From an uncultured Neglectibacter sp. (GTDB taxonomy: Bacteria; Bacillota; Clostridia; Oscillospirales; Acutalibacteraceae): a DNA stretch of 64,000 nucleotides. Positions 7,798 to 16,758 of this stretch are shown piece by piece; within the stretch, counting starts at the first letter, position 1; every line of letters begins with the position of its first letter. The notes beneath the pieces were generated by a model, which searched no databases, was not told where the DNA came from, and saw only the letters and a program-made list of their open reading frames with translations. The translations under genes and the position numbers were made by a program. The DNA is taken from NCBI GenBank assembly GCA_946554335.1, contig CAMNSA010000004.1:1-64000 (forward strand), read 5' to 3'.

Positions 7798-10431
7798 TCA
7801 CTTTTCCAGCTGTTTTTTCACCAGCTCCGGCACAGCGGCCAAAGCGTCGTCCAGCTTGCTCTGGTCCTTGGCTCCCGCCATGGCGAAATCAGGCCGTCCG
7901 CCGCCGTTTCCACCGGTGAGCTGAGCTACCTCCTTCACCAGGACGCCAGCCTTCAGCCCAAGCTGCTGGGCCTTCTCGTTGCAGGCGGCCGCCAGACTGG
8001 CCTTCCCGTCGCTGATCCCGGCGAACACCGCCGCCACGGCCTCCGGGAATTCCTTTGCCTTGTCGCAGAGGGCTCTCAAGGCGTCCGCTCCGGTGCCGGA
8101 AAGCAGGGCGTAAACCACCTTTACGCCGCCCACCTCCTGGGCATTCTGGAACACGCCCTCCAGGTTGGCGGAGGCCACTTTGGCATTGAGCGTTTCGATC
8201 AGCTTATCCTTCTCCTTCAATTCCGCCATCAGCTGCCTGGCCCGCGCCGGCGCCTCCATGGGGTTGAGCACCTTCAGGATCCCGGCGGTCTCCCGGATGG
8301 CAAGGCTCTGAGCGGCAAGCACGGACAGCACCCCGGCGCCGGTCACCGCTTCAATCCTGCGCACGCCGGAAGCCACAGAGGACTCGGAGGTGATCTTGAA
8401 GAGCCCCAGCTTCGCCGTGCTGTCCACATGGGTCCCGCCGCAGAATTCCTTTGTGAAGCCGTCCCCGGAGGACACCACGCGCACCACATCGCCGTATTTT
8501 TCACCGAACAGCGCCATAGCCCCGATCTTTCTGGCCTCTTCAATGGGCATCTCCTGCATGGTGACCGTGATCGCCTTTAAGATCTCATCGTTTACCAGGC
8601 TCTCCACCGCCATCAGCTCTTCCGGCGTCACGGCGGAGAAATGGGTAAAGTCAAAGCGGACATGCTTTTCGTTGACCAGCTGGCCCGCCTGCTCCACATG
8701 GTCTCCCAGCACCTTGCGCAGGGCCGCCTGGAGCAAATGGGCCGCCGTATGGTTTCGCATGATGGCCTTACGGCGCATGGTGTCCAGCACCGCCTCCACC
8801 TGATCTCCCACATTCAAGGTCCCTTCGGAAACCACCGCTCTGTGCAGGAACACGCCCTCGTGCCGGGTCACATCCACCACATCCACAGACACGCCCTCAG
8901 CCTCCAGCACACCGCTGTCGCCTACCTGGCCGCCGCTTTCCCCATAAAAGGGAGTGGTATCCAGCACCACGGAGATCTCCTCTCCGGACTGAGCGCTTTC
9001 CACCCGCTTTCCACTCTTGATGATTGCCAGCACCCTGGCGCTTCCTCTCATTTGCGTATAGCCGGTGAAAACCGTAGCGGGCAGGCCCGCCGCCGCGCTG
9101 CCCTCGCCCTTCCAGGCGTCTGCACCTGCGTCCTTTCTGGCATTTCTGGCACGCTCCTTCTGCTGGCGCATCAGCTCCTTGAAGCGCTCCTCGTCCACCT
9201 CCATGCCCCGCTCCTTCAGGATCTCCTTGGTGAGATCCAGGGGGAATCCGTAGGTATCGTTGAGGGTAAAAGCGCTTTCTCCGGAGAATACCTTGGAATC
9301 CGCTTCATCGATGAGGCTGTTCAGAAGAGAGAGGCCCTGATCGATGGTTTTGCCGAAGCTCTCCTCCTCAAAAGAGATCACCTTCTTGATGGTGGCCGCC
9401 TTTTCCAGAAGCTCCGGATAGGCCTTTCCGTTTTCCGCGATCACCGTATCCACCATGTCCTTCAAGAAAGGCTCGTTGATGCCCAGCATTTTTCCATGAC
9501 GGGCGGCACGGCGCAGAAGCCTTCTCAGCACATAGCCTCTCCCCTCGTTGGAGGGAAGCACCCCGTCTCCGATCATAAATACCGTGCTGCGGATATGGTC
9601 GGTAATCACTCTCAGGGAGATATCCGTTTTTACATCCTCCCCATAGGCCACCCCGGAAAGCTCACAGGCCTTTTTCATAATATTCTGCATGGTGTCTACC
9701 AGGAAGAGGTTGTCCACCCCCTGAACCACACAGGCAAGGCGCTCCAAGCCCATTCCGGTGTCGATGTTTTTCTGTTTCAGGGGCGTGTAGTTTCCCTGTC
9801 CGTCATTGTTGAACTGGGAGAATACCAGGTTCCAGATCTCCACATACCGGTCGCAGTCGCAGCCTACCCCGCAGGTGGGTTTTCCGCAGCTGTGCTCCTC
9901 GCCCCGGTCAAAATAGATCTCCGAACAGGGGCCGCAGGGGCCGGAGCCGTGCTCCCAGAAATTGTCTTCCTTGCCCATGCGCTTCATATGGCTTTCCGGG
10001 ACGCCGATCTCCTTGGTCCAGATGTCCCAGGCCTCGTCGTCCTCCTCATACACGGTGACATAGAGAAGCTCCTCCGGCATTTCCAACACCTTGGTGAAAA
10101 ACTCCCAGGCCCAGGAGATCGCCTCCCGCTTGAAATAATCCCCAAAGGAGAAATTACCCAGCATCTCGAAGAAGGTGCCGTGGCGGTCGTCGATCCCCAC
10201 GCTCTCAATATCGGGGGTGCGGATACATTTCTGGCAGGTGGTCACCCGGGTCTTGGGCGGCGTGACCTCGCCGGTAAAGTATTTCTTCATAGGCGCCATG
10301 CCGGAATTGATGAGCAAAAGGCTGTTGTCCCCCTGAGGGATCAGCGGGAAGCTTTCAAGGCGCAAATGCTCCTTCGACTCAAAAAATTCCAGATATTTTT
10401 CTCTCAACTCGTTTAATCCTGTCCACTGCAT
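7798..10431 (-). CDS. alaS: alanyl-tRNA synthetase
   Basis: An 877-residue class II synthetase that charges tRNA-Ala. The N-terminal catalytic core begins with FFESKEHLRLESFPL, contains RRLLRRAARHGK, and is followed by the editing domain with the zinc ligands HTAAH (about 566) and CGGTHVDSTAKLG (about 666). The C-terminal Ala domain ends GGGGRPDFAMAGAKD-like. Length equals the family norm. The T-box leader that should govern it lies 730 bases upstream, with a broken nucleotidyltransferase gene in between. It heads a run of genes with very small gaps. Confidence 0.98.
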   Translation of the reverse strand: MQWTGLNELREKYLEFFESKEHLRLESFPLIPQGDNSLLLINSGMAPMKKYFTGEVTPPKTRVTTCQKCIRTPDIESVGIDDRHGTFFEMLGNFSFGDYFKREAISWAWEFFTKVLEMPEELLYVTVYEEDDEAWDIWTKEIGVPESHMKRMGKEDNFWEHGSGPCGPCSEIYFDRGEEHSCGKPTCGVGCDCDRYVEIWNLVFSQFNNDGQGNYTPLKQKNIDTGMGLERLACVVQGVDNLFLVDTMQNIMKKACELSGVAYGEDVKTDISLRVITDHIRSTVFMIGDGVLPSNEGRGYVLRRLLRRAARHGKMLGINEPFLKDMVDTVIAENGKAYPELLEKAATIKKVISFEEESFGKTIDQGLSLLNSLIDEADSKVFSGESAFTLNDTYGFPLDLTKEILKERGMEVDEERFKELMRQQKERARNARKDAGADAWKGEGSAAAGLPATVFTGYTQMRGSARVLAIIKSGKRVESAQSGEEISVVLDTTPFYGESGGQVGDSGVLEAEGVSVDVVDVTRHEGVFLHRAVVSEGTLNVGDQVEAVLDTMRRKAIMRNHTAAHLLQAALRKVLGDHVEQAGQLVNEKHVRFDFTHFSAVTPEELMAVESLVNDEILKAITVTMQEMPIEEARKIGAMALFGEKYGDVVRVVSSGDGFTKEFCGGTHVDSTAKLGLFKITSESSVASGVRRIEAVTGAGVLSVLAAQSLAIRETAGILKVLNPMEAPARARQLMAELKEKDKLIETLNAKVASANLEGVFQNAQEVGGVKVVYALLSGTGADALRALCDKAKEFPEAVAAVFAGISDGKASLAAACNEKAQQLGLKAGVLVKEVAQLTGGNGGGRPDFAMAGAKDQSKLDDALAAVPELVKKQLEK

Positions 10432-10488
10432 GTTTCATTCTCTCCTGTTTTCTTGATTTTTGCAGATTTCTATAAGATATAAAGCTTC

Positions 10489-11143
10489 TTACATTTCTGA
10501 TCTCCATTTGTGGCCTTGGGGGTACATCACTGTCAAAGCGTCGTTAAGCCAGCGTTTTTGCCGCCGGTCCATGACTGCCATGGCACGATCGTAATCGTCC
10601 TGATACCCTTCCCTCTCCGTATCGGTAGACTTATAGAGCAGGCACATTTCCGGTGACAGATAGGGGATACCGTCCCGGTATAAAACAGCTTCTTCCAGTG
10701 CCTGCTTTATGGCCTCATTGCGGGCATAGAGCAAGTCGCCGTCTTTCTTGCCGTTAAAGAGAAACTCCAGAAAGTTCAGCTTCTTAAGCCCGGTATGCTG
10801 AAAATCCAGAAAATAAATATTCTCTTCTTCCGTAGCCGTCAAAGACACCAGCTCACAATCCGGCGTACAGCAGAGAATATTTCTTTTGCATACGACCTGA
10901 TCTCGCACATCCGTGATACGATGAACCTTCCCGCCCCCCCAGCATCTCATATACCAGAAATTCCTGTGACCAGGCCCATTCAATGATTTTGTCACGCTCC
11001 GGCCAATAAGCCAGAATGTCTATATCGCCATGAGTGCGCGTTTCCTTTCCGAGAAACAGGTCGATAGCCCAGCCGCCGCAGAAAGCATACTCAAAGCCTT
11101 GATTTTTCAGCAGCTCGTTGGCCTGTCTGATCAGCTGTTCCAA
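10489..11143 (-). pseudogene. frameshifted nucleotidyltransferase between T-box and alaS
   Basis: The N-terminal frame starts at a TTG (11143) with AGGAGAGG 8 bases upstream, and has the nucleotidyltransferase motif GGWAIDLFLG plus HGDIDI (about residues 23-42), as in aminoglycoside/lincosamide-type adenylyltransferases. After EMLGG the frame is lost; the rest (KVHRITDVRDQVV to the C-terminus at 10489) continues in the next frame. The break coincides with a run of seven G (minus strand, 10934-10940). Removing one G restores one ~217-residue protein. It may be a decayed gene, a phase-variable gene or a sequencing error. Confidence 0.8.
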
Positions 11144-11160
11144 ATTTGCCCCTCTCCTTT

Positions 11161-11450
11161 GCTAAAAACAATAGACCTGCCCCTCCCTCATGGGACGGAC
11201 AGGTCCGTGGTACCACCCAAATTGCCGAAGGAAACGTTCCCGTTTCTTTCGGCCGCTTTCCTCCCGTTAACGCCGGGAAAAACGCCGCCGCTCCTCGCGG
11301 CGGTGCGCAAGCCAAATGCTTTCGGGAAAAAGCCCGAAAACAAAGGGAACGGCCTATTCCGGTCCTTTTGAGGCCTTACACCTGCCGGCTTCTCTCTGAA
11401 AAAAGGAAAACGGAATATCTTCTCCGCGCACAGTTTTGATTTTTTCTATT
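11161..11450 (-). promoter_or_regulatory. T-box leader (tRNA-Ala sensing) for alaS unit
   Basis: The minus strand carries the hallmark T-box TGGGTGGTACCACGG (11205-11219) directly before a GC-rich intrinsic terminator (11174-11205) with a T-rich tail at 11164-11173. Upstream is a stem I with the AGAGA and GGTG-like bases (about 11378-11398). A candidate specifier GCC (alanine) lies at 11351-11353 in ggaataGGCC. Uncharged tRNA-Ala would pair with specifier and T-box and favour the antiterminator. Family assignment is firm; the specifier position is inferred by eye. Confidence 0.9.
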
Positions 11451-11454
11451 CTTG

Positions 11455-11483
11455 ATTATATTCCATTCTAAAATCCCTGTCAA
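11455..11483 (-). promoter_or_regulatory. consensus promoter of the T-box leader
   Basis: On the minus strand TTGACA (11478-11483) and TATAAT (11455-11460) stand 17 bases apart, both perfect. Transcription would start near 11448 and run into the T-box leader. Confidence 0.9.
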
Positions 11484-11499
11484 TTCCTTTCCTTTAAAA

Positions 11500-11935
11500 A
11501 TTCCGGCTGAATGAATGGCCGGAGTAAGTCGAGAAAACAGCACTCTTTGGTTTCTCGTATACCGTTTGACCTTAACATTGGCTCTCCCTTTGGGGTGAGT
11601 ACGCCCCGGTGGGGCGTTGCCACGAACTGACCGAGCCGGTAGGCGAGACCGCTGGTCGCCAGTGTCATGCAGCAACCGAGCCGGCAGGCGAGAGAGTGTG
11701 TCCCTGTGGGGGGAAGATTGCCGGTGGCAATCGTTCTGACCCGACCGAGCCGGCAGGCGAGAAACGCCCTTTCTAACAATTAACGACTAAAAACTAACAG
11801 CTAAAAGGCCGTCCTCTCCGTCGCGGCTACGCCGCGCCACCTCTCCCAGGGGGAGAGGCAAGAGGAAAAGGCCGCCCCAAAGGGGAGCCGAGCCCTTATC
11901 TAACGACTAATATCTAAAATCTAACGACTATCAGC
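11500..11935. repeat. intergenic repeat patch
   Basis: This gene-free stretch mixes repeats: a block at about 11506-11572 like the tandem unit at 1-211; three copies of gaccgagccggcaggcgaga-like sequence at about 11627-11648, 11676-11696 and 11741-11763; a palindrome CCTCTCCC-AGG-GGGAGAGG at 11840-11858; and AT-rich taacgacta repeats near 11780 and 11900-11930. Open frames in it are low complexity and lack ribosome sites. Confidence 0.7.
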
Positions 11936-12069
11936 GGGAGCCAAGAAAGCACTTTTCTTCCTCCCCACAAAAATCTCTTGCCCTAAAGTTTACTTTAAGA
12001 TATATAATACTCTCAAAATAAAACGGCAGCCTTGGAAGGTCCGCCGCAAAGTCGGAAAGGAATGATTCT

Positions 12070-13095
12070 ATGACGCAGGTCACGCTGGGAAGAACAGGAA
12101 TCACAAGCCCGAAAAACGCCTTCGGCGCGCTGCCCATTCAGCGTGTTTCCGCCGAACATGCGGGGATGCTGCTGAAAAAGGCCTATCACGCCGGCTTTAC
12201 CTTCTTTGACACCGCCCGTTCCTACAGCGACAGCGAGGAGAAAATGGGACTTGCTTTAAGCGATGTGAGAAATCATATCACCATCGCGACAAAAACCCCT
12301 TCCACTACAGTCGAGGGCTTCTGGAAGGATCTGGAAACCAGCCTTTCGCTTTTAAAAACCGATTACATTGATATCTATCAATTCCACAACCCCTCCTTCT
12401 GTCCCAAGCCCGGGGACGGGACCGGCCTTTATGAAGCCATGGAGGAGGCGAAAAAGCAGGGGAAGATCCGCTTTATCGGCCTTACGAACCACCGCCTCCA
12501 CGTGGCGGAGGAAGCGGTAAATTCCGGCCTGTATGACACCTTGCAGTTCCCTTTCTGCTATCTGGCCTCTCAAAAGGATATCGACCTTGTCAACCTGTGC
12601 AGGGAGAAGAATGTGGGCTTTATCTCCATGAAAGGCCTTTCCGGAGGACTCATCACCAATTCCGCCGCAGCCTATGCCTGGCAGGCGGAATTTGAAAACA
12701 CACTGCCTATCTGGGGCGTACAGCGGGAAAACGAGTTGGACGAATTTATCAGCTATATGGAGAACCCGCCGAAAATGGACGGAGAGATCAAAGAGCTGAT
12801 CGAAAAAGACAGAAAAGAGCTGATCGGCAATTTCTGCCGGGCCTGCGGCTACTGTATGCCCTGCCCCGCGGGGATCGTCATCAATCAGTGCGCTCGCATG
12901 TCACAGCTGATCCGCCGCAGTCCCTCCGCCAACTGGCTGACAGAGGAAAGCCGGAAGATGATGATGAGGATCGAGGACTGCCTGGAGTGCGGACAGTGTA
13001 AGAAGAAATGCCCCTACGGCCTGGATACGCCCACCCTGCTCAAGCAAAACCTCAAGGATTATAAGGCTATTCTCGCCGGCGAGGTACAGATCTAA
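12070..13095 (+). CDS. aldo/keto reductase with C-terminal 4Fe-4S ferredoxin domain
   Basis: A 341-residue protein. Residues 1-245 are an aldo-keto reductase TIM barrel with the active-site region TFFDTARSYSDSEEKMG (about 39-55) and IRFIGLTNHR. The C-terminal part carries two cysteine clusters, CRACGYCMPCPAGI (about 256-269) and CLECGQCKKKCPYGLDTP (about 307-324), expected to hold iron-sulfur clusters. This fused form is typical of strict anaerobes; its substrate is unknown. Downstream genes are convergent, so it is a single-gene unit. A TATAAT at 12003-12008 may be its -10 box. Confidence 0.92.
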   Translation: MTQVTLGRTGITSPKNAFGALPIQRVSAEHAGMLLKKAYHAGFTFFDTARSYSDSEEKMGLALSDVRNHITIATKTPSTTVEGFWKDLETSLSLLKTDYIDIYQFHNPSFCPKPGDGTGLYEAMEEAKKQGKIRFIGLTNHRLHVAEEAVNSGLYDTLQFPFCYLASQKDIDLVNLCREKNVGFISMKGLSGGLITNSAAAYAWQAEFENTLPIWGVQRENELDEFISYMENPPKMDGEIKELIEKDRKELIGNFCRACGYCMPCPAGIVINQCARMSQLIRRSPSANWLTEESRKMMMRIEDCLECGQCKKKCPYGLDTPTLLKQNLKDYKAILAGEVQI

Positions 13096-13149
13096 GCCCT
13101 AAAACAGCGCGTTCTGACTTTTCCTGAGATCATTATTATAAAACTATAA

Positions 13150-13195
13150 AAAGCTGCGCGGCAGAGCCAAAAAGAAGGCTTTGCCGCGCAATTTT
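13150..13195. terminator. bidirectional terminator
   Basis: GCGCGGCAGAGCC (13156-13168) pairs with GGCTTTGCCGCGC (13177-13189), one mismatch, flanked by A-rich and T-rich tails. It lies between the convergent reductase and epimerase genes. Confidence 0.88.
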
Positions 13196-13219
13196 TCACA
13201 GTTATTTTTCTTACTGGTC

Positions 13220-14041
13220 TTATTCCAGAATTCCGGATTCCTTCATCACCAGGTAATCTACCTGCAGCGCCTCCTGCTGGGAAAGGGCGTGCATATAATC
13301 CTGCTCTACGATGGCATACTCGATACCGATCTCGTGGCAGGCCTTCAGGCAGCCATGTACATTCAGCGCACCGCTGCCCAGAGAGCAGAAGTTGGGCATG
13401 CTGTAGGTCTCCTTGCTTCCCCACAGGGGAACCTGCACATCCGGCCCCGGCAGGAAATCCTTGAAGTGAACAGCGGACAGCCTAGGAGCTACCCGATGCA
13501 AAACCTTCACGGGATCCAGCCCGGCATAGGTGGTCCAGCCCACATCCAGCTCGATCCACAGATCCGGCGCGTAAGCCAGCAGCATATCGAACACCGTCAG
13601 GCCGTTAAAGCTGATCCGGAACTCCGGGTCGTGGTTATGGTAGGCAAGCCTGATGCCCTCGCTCTTGCACTTTTCAGCCGCCTTCTGCAGCACCTCGATT
13701 TCGTGCATCACCTGGTCATAGGTGGCGGGCTGATTCATCTTGGTAAAATAGACCTTGCCGTGGAACACCACCGCGCGGGAGATGTCCAGCATATGAGCCT
13801 TCTCAATCATGGGCTCTACGCCGTCCTCTTCCAGGGTTTTTCCCGACATGGTGCTGACGGTAAGGGCTTCCATGCCCATGTCCTTTAAGCGGGCCCTGTT
13901 CTCCTTCACATCGCCCTGCAGGGCGATCCCGGAAGCGTTCTCAGAGCCGCGGTATCCGATTTTCGCCGCCGCCTCCAGCTGGGCCCACGGATCCGCGTTT
14001 CGGTCCATGAAGCCGATAAATCCGGCTTTCATTTTTGCCAT
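13220..14041 (-). CDS. sugar phosphate isomerase/epimerase (AP endonuclease 2-like barrel)
   Basis: A 273-residue protein of the xylose-isomerase-like TIM-barrel family. Metal-site features include RLAYHNHDPEF (about 135-145), IELDVGWTTYAG (about 166-177) and AVHFKDF near residue 199. Members isomerise or dehydrate sugars such as inosose or tagatose; the exact substrate is not evident. No transporter or kinase is adjacent. It has a standard ribosome site and its own downstream terminator. Confidence 0.85.
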   Translation of the reverse strand: MAKMKAGFIGFMDRNADPWAQLEAAAKIGYRGSENASGIALQGDVKENRARLKDMGMEALTVSTMSGKTLEEDGVEPMIEKAHMLDISRAVVFHGKVYFTKMNQPATYDQVMHEIEVLQKAAEKCKSEGIRLAYHNHDPEFRISFNGLTVFDMLLAYAPDLWIELDVGWTTYAGLDPVKVLHRVAPRLSAVHFKDFLPGPDVQVPLWGSKETYSMPNFCSLGSGALNVHGCLKACHEIGIEYAIVEQDYMHALSQQEALQVDYLVMKESGILE

Positions 14042-14179
14042 TTTTCAATCACTCCTTCTCAAATACTGGCTTTCCCGGCTCCTGCTCTAAGCGGATCGCG
14101 GGAAAGCTTCTCTACAGCTAACAGTATAACAAGGATCTCTCAAAAAAGCAATCCTTTTGACCTCTCCGGCAAATAGAAA

Positions 14180-14213
14180 AGGCCTGGGAGACACACAATG
14201 CGTTCCCGAGGCC
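14180..14213 (-). terminator. terminator of the disrupted chromosomal tRNA gene
   Basis: GGCCT-CGGGA on the minus strand pairs with TCCC-AGGCC (14181-14213), followed by a T-run (GGCCTTTTCTATT). It directly follows the 3' CCA of the tRNA fragment and so was the native terminator of that tRNA gene. Confidence 0.8.
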
Positions 14214-14257
14214 TGGCACCCCCAACCGGAATCGAACCGATAACTGCCCCTTAGGAG
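14214..14257 (-). pseudogene. 3' half of tRNA-Arg(CCT), split by the island
   Basis: On the minus strand the anticodon loop CTCCTAA (14251-14257), the 3' anticodon strand GGGGC, the T arm with TTCGATT, the acceptor strand TGGGGGT, and the encoded GCCA end are present. The bases 5' of the loop do not pair with GGGGC, so the 5' half is foreign. The missing half lies at 30010-30047. Joined, the halves make a regular 75-nt cloverleaf. Confidence 0.9.
14249..14257. other. attL core site
   Basis: CCTTAGGAG, identical to the repeat at 30008-30016. Crossover at this site explains the tRNA split. Confidence 0.85.
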
Positions 14258-14361
14258 TACACCCCAGGGCGGTTTTTCAGGCACTAACCAAGTCCAAAAA
14301 AGCCAGTGTTTTCAAGGCTTTTCAGCCTTTTTACTGTTATCCGATCACAAGGTTTTTTCAG

Positions 14362-14405
14362 CTAAGAACAGCCGTTTTTAAGTGGTTTCTTAGACGGGTT
14401 CTTAG
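14362..14405. repeat. left arm-type integrase sites
   Basis: TTCTTAG occurs at 14387-14393 and 14399-14405 and inverted at 14362-14368, just inside the left end. The same heptamer recurs several times near the right end (29550-29720). Tyrosine integrases of this type bind such arm repeats with their N-terminal domain; the assignment is inferred. Confidence 0.6.
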
Positions 14406-14524
14406 CAAACACCCTGAAAAGTGGCGGGACATCGGACTTGGGGTGTTAGGTCTTTTGTTAAAGGTCGAATCTTGGTGAGTACCTATTAGGTTCGTTTATT
14501 GTAGCACATTCAATCCGAATAATC

Positions 14525-14560
14525 AAGGCGGCAGTCCACTCATCTGTGGGCTGCCGCCTT
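14525..14560 (-). terminator. terminator after the integrase gene
   Basis: A 15-bp nearly perfect stem AAGGCGGCAGTCCAC/GTGGGCTGCCGCCTT with a six-base loop begins 6 bases after the int stop on the minus strand; the T tract is weak. Confidence 0.65.
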
Positions 14561-14565
14561 ATTCA

Positions 14566-16002
14566 TTATAGATTTGCCGCTAAGCTCTTTACCAGCTCTG
14601 CCATTTCGGGTTTTGCCAGAAGCCTGAGAAGAACCTCTTTATCGTCAGTATCAACTTCTTTCTCTGCCTCCGGTTCCGGCTCTTGCTCCATCTGCAGCAT
14701 TGCCTCAGACGATTCAAAGGCTGGCATGGGTATCTCACTATGCTGTCCATCGAAAGCCTTTCCCTTATAGAACTGCTCGTCAAAGCGCTGTGCGTTCTTT
14801 CGGCGATCATCGTCCAGAATGTGAGAGTAGACATCAGCTACCATCTCAACCCTGGCGTGACCTGAGTCGCCCTGTACGGCTTTCATATCGCCGCCTGTCC
14901 ATTTCAGCTTGTAGGTGATACTCGCATGACGGAAGCTGTGGAACACAACATCGGGAAGATCGTTTTCACGGATGAGCTTTTTGAGGGCATTCGTAATAAC
15001 CTGACCCTCCATCGGTCTGCCGCTTGGGTGGGCAAACACGAGGTTATAGTCCTGGTATTCATCTCCGAACAGCTCTTTCAGCCCATCTACCTGTTTTTTG
15101 CGCTCAATAAGCATGAGGGCAACCGTATTCGGCAGATACACCTTGCGGACGCTGGTCTTGGTCTTGGGCGATTTCAGTACAAGTGCGGTCTTATTATTAC
15201 ACATGACCTTGGGGAACACTCTGATGATGTCCTTATTATCGAGTGCCTCCATAGCGTCCTTGTTTACCCTCTGAAGCTCTTTGTTGATGGTTATGGACGC
15301 CGACGCATCTGCAATGCTCTTTTCGGAAGTGTCCACGCAATCCCATGTCAGCCCGAGCATTTCTCCCATTCGGAGAGAGCAGGAAAAAGCAAGGTTGATC
15401 GCCAGAGAGAGAATGTCATCATCACAGACTTCAAGGGCTTTTGCCATATCCTCCACTGTCCAGATAGCCCTCGTTTCATGCTCCTCTTTGGGCAGTTCTG
15501 CGTTAAGCACAGGGTTCCTCGGCATCAGCTCCCATTTGACAGCCTGATTGAAAGCGTTACGGAGAACCTTGTGTATCTCCCTGATAACATGAGCGGACAG
15601 ATATTCGTTCTTGGGCTTGCGGTTCTGGACGCTTTTCGACTTCACCTTCTGCAAGCTGAGATAGAACCTATCCATGACACGGGGGTTCAGGTCTGTCAGC
15701 TTCATGTCCCCGATAAGCGGGTTGATGTAATTGAAAATCAAGGCTCTTTTGGAGTCGTAGGTGGACATTGACCAGTTGTTGACCCCGTAGACCGACACAT
15801 ACTCCTCCAGCAGCTCTGCAACAGTGGTCGCATTGGGGATAACGAACAAGCCGTTTTGCTGCTCATACTCTACCTGGGTTTTCCTTTTCTTTGCCTCCGC
15901 ATTGGTCTGATAGGTCTCCCACTTCTGGCGGGGTTTACCATTTTCGTCTTTTACATCGTAAACGACGCAGTAGCGGTTTTTTCTTCTGATAATCGTTGCC
16001 AT
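14566..16002 (-). CDS. int: tyrosine recombinase / integrase
   Basis: A 478-residue site-specific recombinase that cuts and joins the attachment sites. The N-terminal arm-binding domain (MATIIRRKNRYCVVYDVKDE) is followed by the SAM-like core-binding domain and the catalytic domain with box I CSLRMGEMLGL, HSFRHASITY (His-x-x-Arg), GHARVEMVADVYSHIL and its nucleophile Tyr. ATG 16002 is chosen because AAAGGAGATCATC lies 7 bases before it; an upstream in-frame ATG at 16035 lacks one. The last ~50 residues form an acidic tail. It lies just inside attL, as in Tn916-type elements. Confidence 0.95.
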   Translation of the reverse strand: MATIIRRKNRYCVVYDVKDENGKPRQKWETYQTNAEAKKRKTQVEYEQQNGLFVIPNATTVAELLEEYVSVYGVNNWSMSTYDSKRALIFNYINPLIGDMKLTDLNPRVMDRFYLSLQKVKSKSVQNRKPKNEYLSAHVIREIHKVLRNAFNQAVKWELMPRNPVLNAELPKEEHETRAIWTVEDMAKALEVCDDDILSLAINLAFSCSLRMGEMLGLTWDCVDTSEKSIADASASITINKELQRVNKDAMEALDNKDIIRVFPKVMCNNKTALVLKSPKTKTSVRKVYLPNTVALMLIERKKQVDGLKELFGDEYQDYNLVFAHPSGRPMEGQVITNALKKLIRENDLPDVVFHSFRHASITYKLKWTGGDMKAVQGDSGHARVEMVADVYSHILDDDRRKNAQRFDEQFYKGKAFDGQHSEIPMPAFESSEAMLQMEQEPEPEAEKEVDTDDKEVLLRLLAKPEMAELVKSLAANL

Positions 16003-16016
16003 GATGATCTCCTTTC

Positions 16017-16220
16017 TTACTCTCCATCGAGCCACGAATCAAAGCTCGATTTGATAATTCGATAGTGGTGGTCAACCATGACCGCCTTAAAACAGCCCCT
16101 TTTGATGAGCTTATACACCGTCTGCCGGCAAACGCCGAGCATGGAAGTCACTTCTTCAAGGGAGTAACTTCGTTTTCCGGTGTTTCCTCTCGGATGGACG
16201 CTCTCAAATCCCTCAGCCAT
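16017..16220 (-). CDS. excisionase-type HTH protein
   Basis: A 67-residue MerR/excisionase-like DNA-binding protein with the pattern SYSLEEVTSMLGVCRQTVYK (about 18-37) and a C-terminal wing HYRIIKSSFDSWL. Such proteins bend DNA at attachment sites or guide the integrase. It ends 15 bases before the int start, in the classic xis-int arrangement, and its start overlaps the upstream gene by 73 bases. Confidence 0.8.
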   Translation of the reverse strand: MAEGFESVHPRGNTGKRSYSLEEVTSMLGVCRQTVYKLIKRGCFKAVMVDHHYRIIKSSFDSWLDGE

Positions 16221-16645
16221 TTCTCTTCACTCTCCTTTACCGATTGAATCTTGTATGTGGGGTGGGATTCTATCCAACCATAGATCTCCGCTTTGAGTAG
16301 CTGCTTTCGACCGTTGATGATAATGGTCTCAAAGCCCTGAGTATCAACGAGGGAATAGGCAGCGGCTCCAGACACACCGATCAGGTCTGCAAACTCCTGA
16401 ACAGACAGCGTGTGGGCATAATCACTGCCTGGGGCTTCTCCATCGACTTTCCTGTAGTGGAACTGCCCTCTGTACCATTCCTCAAAGCTGTCCGTCAGAA
16501 CACGCATTTTGCCGCCGACCAGGACTGTCTCGAAGTACCCCTTGTGAACGAGCCAGTAGGATTCGACCTTCTTTAAGCCGAGCATCCTGCCCATTTCACG
16601 CACCGACATACTCTTTTTTGGGGTGGTGCTTTGTTCTTGCTCCAT
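16148..16645 (-). CDS. protein with tandem excisionase-like HTH domains
   Basis: A 165-residue protein with two copies of the same fold: MSVREMGRMLGLKKVESYWL (about 14-33) followed by ETVLVGGKMRVLTDSFEEW, then LSVQEFADLIGVSGAAAYSL (about 86-105) followed by ETIIINGRKQLLKAEIYGW. Each pair is a helix-turn-helix plus wing of the excisionase type. ATG 16645 is chosen for its GGAGG six bases upstream; an in-frame start at 16768 has no ribosome site. Its role is unknown, perhaps DNA binding at arm sites. Confidence 0.7.
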   Translation of the reverse strand: MEQEQSTTPKKSMSVREMGRMLGLKKVESYWLVHKGYFETVLVGGKMRVLTDSFEEWYRGQFHYRKVDGEAPGSDYAHTLSVQEFADLIGVSGAAAYSLVDTQGFETIIINGRKQLLKAEIYGWIESHPTYKIQSVKESEEKWLRDLRASIREETPENEVTPLKK

Positions 16646-16758
16646 CATGTACCTCCATTTCCCAACCTCGCTGTCAGCGCCGGTTGTCATATAGCCAAGC
16701 CTATCAGCTTGGCTATATGATACCGAATACCGCTGCCCTTGTTTAGTATGCGATTCTA

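Noticed and set aside
8641..10416. Long plus-strand frame opposite alaS
   Set aside because: No ribosome site or domain; alaS on the minus strand is unambiguous.
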